Source: Calliopum simillimum
Lineage: Eukaryota; Arthropoda; Insecta; Diptera; Lauxaniidae
Reading direction: 5' to 3'
Length of the DNA: 64,000 nt
NCBI GenBank assembly: GCA_951812925.1
Contig: OX638371.1
Location: forward strand, 36,802,101 to 36,866,100
Below are positions 34,116 through 44,567 of the stretch, in pieces. The notes under the pieces are model-generated. The model saw only the letters and a list, made by a program, of their open reading frames with translations, was not told the DNA's origin and did not search any database. Every line of letters starts with the position of its first letter. Position 1 is the first letter of the stretch. The position numbers were made by a program, and so were the translations under genes.

Positions 34116-34502
34116 GATGGCGTTCTCTTGTGTTAATTTGTAAACACCTTGCAATTCCATTAGGAAAATTAATGAAAGCAAAATGGCTTGCAAGTGTATA
34201 GAAAATATATCTGCATTTTTAGAACATGCTAAAAACTTTTGTGTGCCAACACAGGAAACTTTCCAAAGTGGTGATCTCAGGGAATGGCAAAACTTGAGCT
34301 CTGGTGTTATTTGCTTACAATCCGTGGGTAGAAAGGGTCGGAACTTTGAAAACCATCGGTTGGTCCAAAAGAGACTGATATATATGTTCGCTTCTCTGAT
34401 GAATAAATGCACGCGGGTCAAAGAGTTATTTCGCTGCATTATGGGTCAAACGGAGGTGCAACCCAACCTGGTATTAACTGTGATAACACCAGACATATGT
34501 AA
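34116..34502 (+). pseudogene. Captured transgelin/calponin-like (Chd64-type) retrocopy in U3
   Basis: In sense with the element. Calponin-homology domain: KDGVLLC (34113-34133), stops and a shift, then KINESKMACKCIENISAFLE, HAKNFCVPTQETFQSGDLRE and QNLSSGVICLQSVGRKGRNF. A frameshift at about 34350 leads into KPSVGPKETDIYVRFSDE, one stop, then a calponin repeat AGQRVISLHYGSNGGATQPG ending NTRHM-stop at 34502. This order, CH domain then a single calponin-like repeat with an NTRHM-type C-terminus, is that of insect SM22/transgelin proteins such as Chd64, which bind actin. The N-terminus is missing. It is intron-free and degraded. Confidence 0.88.
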
Positions 34503-34721
34503 ACGGGACCAAAACCAACATAATTCGTATGTTCAGCTGTGGGGAAGCAGGAGTAAAGCTATTACGTTAGCAAAAACCTGCGAGGCGACAATAGAAATGA
34601 GTGAATGTCGCTCACCGAAAGATTGGTAATTGCTGGAACTACAAAATACACGTACAGGAAAATCATATTACCTTGTTATATGCAGATGTCCCGATAAATT
34701 CAAAATAAAGCGTCCAATGGC

Positions 34722-34904
34722 ATGATGTGCGCCAAACCTGGTTACTCGGTGCGTCAAATAAACACCAAAGCGCTACCAACTGCAAAGGTCATTCGATCGT
34801 CCAAGCTCGCAAAATCCTGCTTTTTGGCAGCAATCAGATCACAAATTAGGATGCGTGTGGGGCGAGTAATGATACCAGTTTCCAATCGTGATTTATTAGC
34901 TTAA
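34722..34904 (+). other. Unexplained conserved open stretch in the element B LTR
   Basis: A 60-codon frame (MMCAKPGYSVRQINTKALPT...) present in both LTRs with one substitution (A4V). I do not recognise it. It lies 220 bp after the calponin copy and could be more captured host sequence or chance. Confidence 0.25.
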
Positions 34905-37059
34905 CGTTTAGGCGTTTAGGTGAAATAAAAGAAAAAAAACAATTCATCTGCAAATTGTCACTTGTAATGTACGGCCATCATTGTTTTATTAAACGTCAGA
35001 TGCCATATGAAGAGAGGGATATTTTGAGTACGGTATTACCAGGTCAGAGAAAAAAGTAGGAATTTTGTATTAGTATTGGGTTTGGAACTAGGAAAACGAT
35101 ATGCGTGTTACCAATTTTGGCAATGTTAAGCGATGATAAGAGTTTTCCGATGAGTTAAGCAATTTGGTAGTTCGGGAAAATTAAGAGAAAGCGTTTCGAG
35201 TGTAGTCGATTTTTAATGTTGGGGTGTGGGTGTAAGTCATATGTAGGAGCTATGTAATGTACTAAGCGGTTCTTTTTGTTGCTGCTGAGCTTCTAGAAAT
35301 TTTGAGTTGACGACAGACTTGTTTCGCGGTAAAATTTTTAAAAGTAAAACCACCGCCGGATGGAAAAGTCGTGTTGCTGCGCAAGTTTATTTAAAAATTT
35401 AAATTTTGTTTTTGGAAATTTTAAAGTGTTTGTAAAGTACAGTTGATTCAGCCCGCGGCAAAATTTTATTAAATTTATTTAAAAAAATAATTAGCAGCAA
35501 TTTAATTTCGGGTCGACAGTGATTAAAACTAGAGGAAAAAAGAAGAAGGTAAAATTTTTTAGAAATTTTAGATTTTTTAGTGGAAAGTGAGTGATAGATT
35601 TCATACTTGGTTTAGGAATTCCTGTGGTGTACTTTGTACGAAGAAATCGGCAGCATCAGCAGCAGCAGCAAAGATAGCCCTTTACAGTAAACGACAGAAG
35701 AACAAAATAAACGTAAGTCAGATGCCTGACGATAGCCAGAAGATTACGAATTTTAATTTTGTGTTTCCCGGATAGTGTGGTTGGCGTATGAGGACAAGGA
35801 ACCGGCGGTGGAAAAAATTTTATAAGCAAATCCTCAACAAAAAAAGATAAGTCAGCTACAGTTTTTTTTTAGTATTCCATGTATATATTTGGCATCATTT
35901 TCTACTGGGGAATATGAAAAAACTAATCTCGTAAATTCAAGAAATTTGGTTGGGGTCTTGGGTGGAAAAAGGAATATTCCAAAATACGTGAAGTGTGAAC
36001 CTATGATCGGTTACATGTAGTGAGGGAACTGCAAGAATATACGGGCTGGTATAAACACAGGGTTCCTGCGGAGTATTTATTTTTCATTTTAAGTTTAGTT
36101 TTAAGATTATTTTAATCGTATAAATTAAGGTTGCGTTTTATAGTCTCGGTTAAAATTGGAAAAAATGTCGGTATTCTATATAAAATTTTTGCGTTTGTAA
36201 AGGGAAATGGCGGATGTTCGGTAATTTTCGCGGTCGTTTAATCGTGGCCATTTTAAATTTTAAGCACGCATATCTTCATCCCAAAGAGCTCTCTAGGGTG
36301 GCGTTAAAATTAAATGTTCGAAAAGTGACCGACATTTTCTTTCAAAGTCGGTAAAAGAAAGAAAATTTATTTTAAAAAAAATCGAATAACCCATTTTTCC
36401 CTGTGTTTTTTTTTTTTTTTTTTGTTCAAAATTATATTTTGTTTTATTTCACATATTTATTGAATTTCGTTGGCGATATACCATTTACATTACATGCATG
36501 TTTAAATTATTTAATTATTTTGATGATGTTATTATTTCTTTTTGATAACCTATACTATTACATGATTTATTTCAGTGAAGTTAGATTTATTCTAGATATT
36601 TTGTCCTAAGAATTTTTTGTAATTATTTTTGAGCAATTTTTGCTGAATTACTTTTCTAGTGAAGAGTGTGTTAGGGCCTATGATATAGTTTTTTTTTGGT
36701 TTTGCATTGTTTAATACGGATGCTTCCGTTTATCAAAATTTCATTAATAAAATTAATTTTGTGAATTTTTAATAATTCAAAATGAGGCGTTAATTTAATT
36801 TGGAAGGGAGGGGGATTGCAGTGGTCGATGATGATGGTGGATAAGTGAGGTGAATTATGGTTGGTTGTGGGTGTTTGTGGGTATCATCAGGAAATTTTAA
36901 AGAGGTGATACAGGATGGGCGGGTGCGAAGGAAGGTTACCATCTTTTTCCTAGGTTTCGTGATCTTTAATTCTGTGGGTTTTTCTTTTGGGTTTTGTTTT
37001 GGGAGATCGATAGTTGGGGGTTTTTTTTTTTGGTTTGCACCGGTACATTTTAATTTTTC

Positions 37060-37088
37060 AAATTTCACTTCCGCCGGAAGTGAAATTT
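37060..37088 (+). other. Perfect 14 bp palindrome in the element B LTR
   Basis: AAATTTCACTTCCG, one base, CGGAAGTGAAATTT. It directly precedes the CTAACGCGG stem-loop and is present in both LTRs (second copy about 52197-52225). Confidence 0.85.
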
Positions 37089-37105
37089 ATTGTTAGCTCC
37101 CTCGA

Positions 37106-37169
37106 CCTAACGCGGTGGGTTGAGAACCCCCTGAAAGTCCAGAGTTAGCCGTGGTGGACCCGCGTTAGG
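37106..37169 (+). other. Conserved stem-loop near the LTR end (element B, left copy)
   Basis: CCTAACGCGG pairs with CCGCGTTAGG about 45 nt later, with the inner GGGTTGAGAACCC hairpin and AGTTAGCCGTGGTGG. Homologous in layout and partly in sequence to 28586-28648 of element A. Confidence 0.72.
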
Positions 37170-37198
37170 TACGATACCTATGGGGACATATAACAATA

Positions 37199-38041
37199 TG
37201 GCGCCCAATCATAAAACAACATTAGTATAAAGGGTGAGAAACATCAATACCCTAGTAATGTGTCCGGAAGTAGACAAAATAGTGGATCGCCGACTCTTTT
37301 GCGGTGATGGCTCAACATAAAGAGATTTTAAATGTTAAATGCATCACTTGTGAAAGTGGTCGACGATAATCTAAATAGGGAAAAGGATCTTTTCGGTTTT
37401 TGCATTCAATCGGTGACTTAGTCAAATCTAGCTAAATATGACTAATAGCACAGATGTTTGTGAAGACGAAAGATGCTCTGAAAGCCAAAGTAGTCAGATA
37501 AAAATAATTCATATAAATTGAAAGTTAAGAATGGTTTTTTTTTATACCTCTCAGAATGTTCGACTTTAGTGGCTTTCGAAAGATTTCAAATTCTAAACCA
37601 AATTGCACTAAAAGTAAAACGTGATGAGAAGGAAGAAAATTAAGGATAGGAAATTTAGAAACATAGAAGGCGAGTAAATTATGCTGTGGGTCATAAGCTT
37701 CTTTGGCGATGTAACCTATAAAGATAAGGCAACAGAAAATTATAGTAGTACTATCAAGTTCAAAGAGCTTAACAATATGTGGCCAAAATAAAGTTAACGA
37801 CAAAAAACCTTGCAATTTTGTTGCACAGAAATTGTTATACACGCAGTATGAATGGGGGTAAAACGTAGGAAAATTATTAGGAGAATAAGATCACGAAAGC
37901 TACTCTATAGGAGTGCGGAGAAAAAAAAAACCCAAATTAACCATAGTAACCACAGAATCATTCGACCAAAAGCAGAACCCCTTACCTTCAAGCAGAAGAA
38001 ATAAAAGTAAAATTAAATAAGGCAAAAATAAAATAAAACAT
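37199..38041 (+). other. Element B PBS and leader
   Basis: TGGCGCCCAATCATAAAAC at 37199 follows the LTR after three bases; the first ten bases match the tRNA-Lys 3' complement. The remaining 820 bp to the gag ATG hold no recognised gene. Confidence 0.75.
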
Positions 38042-40072
38042 ATGCATAGTCATTCGCGTTTTAGTCCAAGTAAATCTAGGAAGAGTCCTAAAAATACTCG
38101 ATACAATTTTAGGCACAAAAGAACCCCATTTTATAACTTAGCAAACCCATTGGGTACACAAGATCAGGAAGAAAATATGTTTACAACTCCACCAAAAAAG
38201 GGTCAGGGTAAATCAGATGAAAACTCGAATGAAGAGTCCTCTGCAAATAATGCTTGTTTTATTGATTTGTCTGAAACAATAGCAAAACCAAGAGAGGCAA
38301 CTGGTGAGGCAGTGAATGCAACTAGTGAGGCATTGAATGCAACAGGTGCTAATCCAAAAGGTAAGCCACCTTTAGCGCCTCAAACACTTGATGCGTTTCC
38401 GCCTAATTTGACATTACCTCCACCCATAAATTCAGGAAAACCGAATAATAAAAAAATGTTTGAATCTCGGGGGTACTCTGTCAACAGTCGCGAAAACATT
38501 GCCTTGATTGGTGAAATCGTACATAGAACAAACCAAGAGTTTAGGGAGTCAATAGAGCAATCTGTGCATGAAAAAATTTCAGAAAGTATGCAAATAATGC
38601 AATCCAGTTTAACGGAAATTTTAAAAAAATTAAGTCTAGGACCGAATGTAGGTGAGTCCGTGGAAAAACCGAGGGCGGGAGGCTCAAATGTAAGCAGTAG
38701 GCCAAGCGCTGGATCCGTGCATGCAGGTGAAGAAACTGAAAAAGACGATTTTAATCAAGATAATAGGCAAAATTCAAATGATACTCATCTAAGTCAGAAA
38801 AATGCGATCACTCCTTGGCAATCCCAGCAACAACAATATTTTCAGCAGCAAAGGCCATGCCAACTTCCTCAATTTCAATCCCAGCAAAGATCAATGGGAC
38901 AATCCCAGCAACAACAATACCATCAACAGCCGATGCCAAGCCAACGTTCAACATCGCAATTTCAGCCACCAGAAATGCAATGCAATCGAGAAAGCAGCGG
39001 TTACCAAACGTCACACGCAGCCCCAGCATACCAACATCAAGCAGCGATCAATCAACATTCAATATCACAAAATATTGGTTACAACAATTTTAACCGGGTG
39101 AGAATTGATCGATGGGGATTAGTTTTCGATGGAAGAACGGATAAACTGTCAGTGGAAGACTTCATTTTCCGGTTAGAGCGTCTGCAGTATCAATATGGGT
39201 GTTCCTGGGAGCAAATTCTTTGCGAGTTTTATTTGTTGGTGGATGGAAATGCTCGTGAATGGTACTGGCTTCAAGTTCGGAAGCGTGATATCAGAGATTG
39301 GCCAACGTTAAAAGGATACCTGATGCGACAGTATCAAAGCAATCGCACGGATTTCCAAGTGATGAGCGAGTTAAGTGAAAGAAAGCAGGTGCCAGGAGAA
39401 AGTGTCGATCAATTCTTTCATGACGTTTTAAAAATACGGTCCAAATTGAGATACCCAGTTCATGATCACGATGTCGTGAATATCATAAAGCAAAACTTGA
39501 GAGGTAGTTTGGCGAACGTGGTTTATCCGATGGCAATTTACACCATAGAGGAGCTACGCACAGAGTGTATAAAAGCAGAACAGTTTCTAGCACGACGCGG
39601 AAGCTCGTTTCATCCAACTCAAAAATATGGACGGCAGCCGCGTGCTCATGGCCTTGATGAGATTCAGTTTGGAGATAATGATGACCTCCATGATGATGTG
39701 TATGAAGAAATAAAAGTCGATGAAGTGCAGGCTAATAAACGTTCAGCAGGACAAAAGCCACAGCAAACATATCAGCAATCATTTACGAGCAGGAGTAATG
39801 AGCATCAACAACATTATCAGCAACAAAAACAATACCAGCAGCAGCCAAAGCGAGTTCTGATATGCTGGAACTGTAAACAGCAAGGGCACGTGTTCATGGA
39901 TTGTCCCGTGATGCAAAGATCAATTTTTTGCTACAAGTGTGGTACACCTGAGGTGGTTACTCCAAATTACAAAAACTGTGCTGCGGGAAACTCCATGAAG
40001 GACGTGATCCTGACGGGGGAATCACGATCCAACCAAATTCCCCCCGAAAACCAACAAGCTCCGACAAAGTAG
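38042..40072 (+). CDS. Element B Gag
   Basis: 676 residues without interruption. The N-terminal half is basic and then Gln/Ser-rich. The capsid-like region (about 350-530) has RIDRWGLVFDGRTDKLSVED, REWYWLQVRKRDIRDWPTLK and IIKQNLRGSLANVVYPM. The zinc knuckle CWNCKQQGHVFMDC (C-x2-C-x4-H-x4-C, about residue 608) is followed by CYKCGTPEVVTPNYKNC. Gag builds the virus-like particle and packages the RNA. The pol frame lies at -1 and starts before the gag stop. Unlike A, it has no stops. Confidence 0.93.
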   Translation: MHSHSRFSPSKSRKSPKNTRYNFRHKRTPFYNLANPLGTQDQEENMFTTPPKKGQGKSDENSNEESSANNACFIDLSETIAKPREATGEAVNATSEALNATGANPKGKPPLAPQTLDAFPPNLTLPPPINSGKPNNKKMFESRGYSVNSRENIALIGEIVHRTNQEFRESIEQSVHEKISESMQIMQSSLTEILKKLSLGPNVGESVEKPRAGGSNVSSRPSAGSVHAGEETEKDDFNQDNRQNSNDTHLSQKNAITPWQSQQQQYFQQQRPCQLPQFQSQQRSMGQSQQQQYHQQPMPSQRSTSQFQPPEMQCNRESSGYQTSHAAPAYQHQAAINQHSISQNIGYNNFNRVRIDRWGLVFDGRTDKLSVEDFIFRLERLQYQYGCSWEQILCEFYLLVDGNAREWYWLQVRKRDIRDWPTLKGYLMRQYQSNRTDFQVMSELSERKQVPGESVDQFFHDVLKIRSKLRYPVHDHDVVNIIKQNLRGSLANVVYPMAIYTIEELRTECIKAEQFLARRGSSFHPTQKYGRQPRAHGLDEIQFGDNDDLHDDVYEEIKVDEVQANKRSAGQKPQQTYQQSFTSRSNEHQQHYQQQKQYQQQPKRVLICWNCKQQGHVFMDCPVMQRSIFCYKCGTPEVVTPNYKNCAAGNSMKDVILTGESRSNQIPPENQQAPTK

Positions 40073-42894
40073 TTGACGAAAATACCAATAAGCAAGAGAC
40101 ACCTGGGGAAAGTAAAAAAATTGAAATTTTTAGGAAAATGATAGGAATGAGGGTAAAAAGTTACACGAAATAAGACCTATTGAAGAAAGAATAAAAAATT
40201 ATTACGCGGTGCGAGAAAAAATTTTTAATGAATCACAGTTTCGGGGGATGCGGGAAATTTCTAAAAAAGTAAAGAAAGCTAGGGCCAATTTTGCGAAAAG
40301 GAAACGGGTTCGGAAAGAATTAGCTGAGGCGGTGAACCTTTTGAATGATAGGGATCCAAGAGCCTATGCCGACATAAAAATCAACGATACAATAATAAAA
40401 GGACTCTTAGATACGGGGGCATCAGTATCAATCCTAGGGCGTGGATGTAGAGAACTTTCAGAGCAACTCGAAATTAAAATGGAGAGATATTTTTCGGTTG
40501 TAAAAACGGCAGGTGGTCAAAGGTGTAATATAATTGGCAAAGTAAAGATTCCAGTATCCTATCAAGGTAAAACGAAGATAATTAATTTTTACCTGTGTCC
40601 AAATTTGGGACAAAGTGCATATCTGGGTATTGATTTCTGGAGGGCATTTGAGTTGGCGACGGAAGTAATCGGCGTGGCAGAACTTGATGAAGAAAAAATT
40701 TTACACCAATTTCGGAAGGATAAACTCGATCATGAGGATGAAGAACCCGAACGTCACATGCTAGATGATGAACAACAGATTAGAGGAAATAAAAAAACAA
40801 TTTATAACGTATGAGGAACACGGCTTAGGGAAAACGCATTTGGAAACGCATACCATACAATTAATAGAAGGCACCGTACCTGTCAAAGATAGACATTATC
40901 CCATATCGCCGGCCGTTCAAGAGCTCGTGTATGCGGAGGTTGACAATATGCTGAAATTAGGGGTTATGGAAGAAAGCGAAAGCCCATGGAGCAATCGCAC
41001 TACGATAGTTCGGAAACCAGGGAAAAACCGGTTTTGTTTAGACGCACGGAAACTAAATGATCGTACTATAAAAGATGCGTATCCGCTGCAGAACATTGAA
41101 GGTATATTAAGTAGGATTGATTATACACACTACATAAGCAGCGTAGATCTCAAATATGCGTTTTGGCAGATCGGGTTGGAAGAAAAGAGCAAGCAGTATA
41201 CGGCGTTTACAGTACCTGGGCGTCCGCTATATCAATTTGCAGTAATGCCCTTTGGACTCTGCAATGCGGCCCAACGACTTTGTCGCCTCATGGATAAAGT
41301 GGTACCACAGCGGTTGAAATCTAATGTTTTTGTGTACTTAGATGACCTTCTCATTATTGCGCCCGACTTCGATACGCATCTTCAAGTTTTAAGTGAGGTA
41401 GCTCAGTGTCTTAAAAAAGCAAATTTGATTATTGGTTTGCAAAAATCCAAGTTTTGCTTCAAGCAGCTGAAGTATTTAGGGTTCATAGTGGGAGGCGGCA
41501 GCTTAAAAACTGATCCCGATAAAGTGTCGGCAATCATGAAAATATCTATACCCAAATCACCTAGGGAAGTCAGAAGTTTTTTAGGCACCGCTGGATGGTA
41601 TCGCCGATTTATAAAGAATTTTGCGACCTTATCGGCTCCATTGAGCGACACTTTAAAAAAGGGGTCTAAATTTAAAATGACACCAGAAGCCATTGATGGT
41701 TTTAATAGGCTAAAAACGGCATTAACTACAGCCCCTGTGCTAACACATGCAGATTTTTCCTCGCGGTTCTGGGTACAGTGCGATGCGTCAGAAATTGGCG
41801 TAGGTGCGGTGCTGTACCAGAAGGACCGCGAAGACAACGAAAGGCCAATAGCGTACTTCTCTCAGAAACTTAACAGCTGTCAACGCAATTACAGCGTTAC
41901 AGAAAAAGAGTGCTTGGCAGCTGTCTTAGCGGTAAAGAGATTTCGCCCTTATATCGAGATGATGCCATTCACTGTGGTGACAGACCACGCGAGCTTGAAG
42001 TGGCTCATGTCCTTAAAAAACCTATCAGGTCGTCTTGCTAGGTGGTCCCTCCAACTTCAGGCGTATGATTTTGAGATAGAGCATAGGAAGGGGTCAGAAA
42101 ATGTAGTGGCGGACACCTTATCGCGTTTCGTTGAGGAAATTGATGGAGATAGTGGTGGTTGGCTGGATTTTGAAACGACTGAATTTCAATCTCCAGAGTA
42201 TTTGCAGTTAGTACAGACAGTGACAGAAAATAATGAGAAACTACCAGATCTTCGTGTGGACAATGGCATGGTATTTAAGCGAACTCAATTAGGAGTAGGC
42301 CGGGATGAATTAAAATGGAAATTGTGGATTCCAGAATCTTTAAGTTCAACTTTGATTGAAAAGGCACACAGTCCTGAGATAGTGGCTCACGGCGGTGTGT
42401 CTAAAACTTTATATAGATTGCAACAGTTTTACTATTGGCCAAGAATGGCAATTCAAGTGCGAAATTTTATTCGAAATTGCACGATTTGCAAGGAATCAAA
42501 ACACTCCAATCAAGTATTGAGACCAGCAATGGGTAAAGAGGTTGTGACGGAGCGCCCTTTTCAGAAAATATATATAGATTTTTTAGGTAAATACCCAAGA
42601 TCAAAAGGGGGCAACGCATATATTTTCATTGTTGTAGACCACTTTACAAAATTTACGTTGCTTAAAGCAATGCGTGAAGCAACTGCTTTAAATGTGATAA
42701 GTTTTCTTACGCGTGAAGTATTTCACAAATTCGGGGTTCCCGAAATCATACACTCGGATAATGGTCAACAGTTTGCCAGTAAAGAGTTTGCGAAAATGAT
42801 AGCCCAATATAAAGTGAAACATATGAAGACGGCTTATCACGCTCCCCAGTCAAATGCGGCAGAGCGTGTCAATCAATCTATATTGGCCGCTATT
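40060..42894 (+). pseudogene. Element B Pol, first part (protease, RT, RNase H, integrase N-terminus)
   Basis: Pol begins in the -1 frame (SDKVVDENTNKQ from 40060), shifts frame at about 40110-40150, runs 40150-40814 with protease LLDTGASVSILGRG, then shifts again within 40765-40814 into the RT frame. RT has YLDDLLIIA, RNase H CDASEIGVGAVLY, integrase HSPEIVAHGG...CTICKES, IDFLGKYPRS, IHSDNGQQF and NAAERVNQS. The frame is cut after ILAAI by element C. In A the same region is one frame, so the two shifts are lesions rather than programmed sites. Confidence 0.93.
42891..42894. other. Target site duplication of element C, left (TATT)
   Basis: TATT precedes the left LTR and follows the right LTR at 47788-47791. 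Confidence 0.88.
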
Positions 42895-43136
42895 TGTAGT
42901 TTGGTTGTAAATGAGTTATAACAGCTGTAGTTGTGGGTTAATAATGATAAAATATTTATGTATATTTTTTAGAAGTTTTACATTTTTTATGATAACTTAT
43001 TTTGTACATTATTTTTATCAAACTAACAAAATACAAAAATCATTTTTTGAAATTTAAAAACAAAAATAAATTGATCAACAATCATAAGTTATAGAATATA
43101 GGATAACAAGTAAGTTAAGTAAAAGTAAGCACTACA
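42895..43136 (-). repeat. 3' LTR of element C
   Basis: 242 bp, TGTAGT...ACTACA on the plus strand. Differs from the other LTR at one position near 43095. Confidence 0.95.
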
Positions 43137-43167
43137 TTATTCCCCCCACAAATGTTAAGTGTTGTTT

Positions 43168-44349
43168 CTAAAAGAGGTCAAACCGAACTCTTTTGACTGG
43201 TGTTGATGAGGTGGTTAGTTGATGTTGTGTTGTTATGTCTGTAAATGCTGGTTTAATTCTGTCAATAGCGATATTTTGTGTTGTGTTGTTTTTGCGTATA
43301 GTGAAGTATTTTGGTGTTCTTTCGATAACTTCAAATGGTCCTTCGTAAGGATTTTGTAACGAACGTCGAATCCCATCAGTTCGAACAAACACGAATTTGC
43401 AGTCTTTCATGTTCAAAGGCATGTAGAAGTTTTCTGATCTCGAATGGTGAGTAATGTTTGATCTTACGTTGTTGATGTTTTCTCTGAGTTTGGACAATAC
43501 GTCAGTGGGATCGAATGTTTGTGGATTAGGTACCACGAGTTGGTGTGGTAATTTCAGCGTTTGGCCGAAAACCATTTCCGCGGGAGATGCTTTGATGTCC
43601 TCCTTGATTGTAGATCGAAGGCCTAAAAGAATTATCGGAAGTTCTAAATACCAATTTTGTTGGTTACTACTCGCTCTTATTGATGCTTTTAGTTGTCGGT
43701 GAAATCGTTCAATTATACCATTGGACTGCGGATGGTAAGCAGTGGTTGTTATTTGATGGCTACCAAGAAACTTAATGAATGTGGTGAAGGTGTTAGAAGT
43801 AAATTGGGATCCTCGATCAGAAGTAATTTCTAGAGGAACTCCAAACCGTGATACATATTCTCTAAGAAAGGTATTTGTAATTGTGTTTGTTTCCTCGGGC
43901 CAACGGGTATTTCTGTCAATAACTGTAAGCAGGTATCGATAACCATTCGATGGGGGAAGAGGGCCAACTAAATCTATATGAATGTGTTCGAAACGACCCT
44001 TTGGAATGTTTATTTTGTGTGGTACAGTTTTTGTGTGTCTATGTATTTTCGCTCGTTGACAATTAAGGCATTCTTGTGACCATTGATTAATTTGTTTATT
44101 CATATTAGGCCAGAAATAACGTTGACCGATAAGGCGTCTAGTAGCTCTTGTTCCAGGATGTGCAATGTTATGTAATTGATCGAAAATCTTTTTACGGAGT
44201 TGTTGTGGTATATATGGTCGCGTTGTGTTATCTGAATGTTCACACCAAATTTTGATGTTAAGGAACGGAATGTCAATTTGTTCGAAGTTATAGATGTGTT
44301 TATCAAGAATATCTTTTAATTCATCGTCGCTCGATTGTTCTGTAAACAA
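43168..44349 (-). CDS. Element C integrase part of Pol
   Basis: 393-residue frame with the HHCC finger (LHNIAHPGTRATRRLI...CLNCQRAK), the DDE core (HIDLVGPLPPSNGYRYLLTV, TSDRGSQFTS, PQSNGIIERFHRQ) and a C-terminal domain. It lies in the -1 frame relative to the upstream protease/RT frame. The first Met is internal; the frame is open upstream through the end of RNase H (KVLTDHKPLTYALQSK, LEYIAQFTSDIVHIKGADNT) to about 44580. Confidence 0.9.
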   Translation of the reverse strand: MFTEQSSDDELKDILDKHIYNFEQIDIPFLNIKIWCEHSDNTTRPYIPQQLRKKIFDQLHNIAHPGTRATRRLIGQRYFWPNMNKQINQWSQECLNCQRAKIHRHTKTVPHKINIPKGRFEHIHIDLVGPLPPSNGYRYLLTVIDRNTRWPEETNTITNTFLREYVSRFGVPLEITSDRGSQFTSNTFTTFIKFLGSHQITTTAYHPQSNGIIERFHRQLKASIRASSNQQNWYLELPIILLGLRSTIKEDIKASPAEMVFGQTLKLPHQLVVPNPQTFDPTDVLSKLRENINNVRSNITHHSRSENFYMPLNMKDCKFVFVRTDGIRRSLQNPYEGPFEVIERTPKYFTIRKNNTTQNIAIDRIKPAFTDITTQHQLTTSSTPVKRVRFDLF

Positions 44350-44567
44350 TGCCTTCAGGTCCAGATCTGATGTTGCAAAGGCTTCGACGTCACATCGTGA
44401 TAGTGCGTCCGCTACGGTGTTGTCTGCACCTTTGATGTGGACTATGTCGCTAGTGAATTGCGCGATATATTCCAGATGTCGTGTTTGTCGTGGACTTCTT
44501 TCGGTTTTAGACTGTAAAGCGTATGTCAGTGGTTTGTGGTCTGTTAAAACTTTAAAAACTCGTCCTT

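Larger units (their letters stand above)
33859..37195 (+). repeat. 5' LTR of element B
   Basis: 3,337 bp, from TGTTGCATG to ACATATAACA. U3 contains a captured transgelin/calponin copy (34116-34502) and an unexplained open stretch (34722-34904). A perfect 14 bp palindrome (37060-37088) and a stem-loop (37106-37169) lie near the 3' end. Confidence 0.93.

Noticed and set aside
34107..34439. Open frame of 110 codons on the minus strand in the B LTR (and at 49244-49558)
   Set aside because: It is the antisense shadow of the calponin copy, which has clear family motifs on the plus strand.
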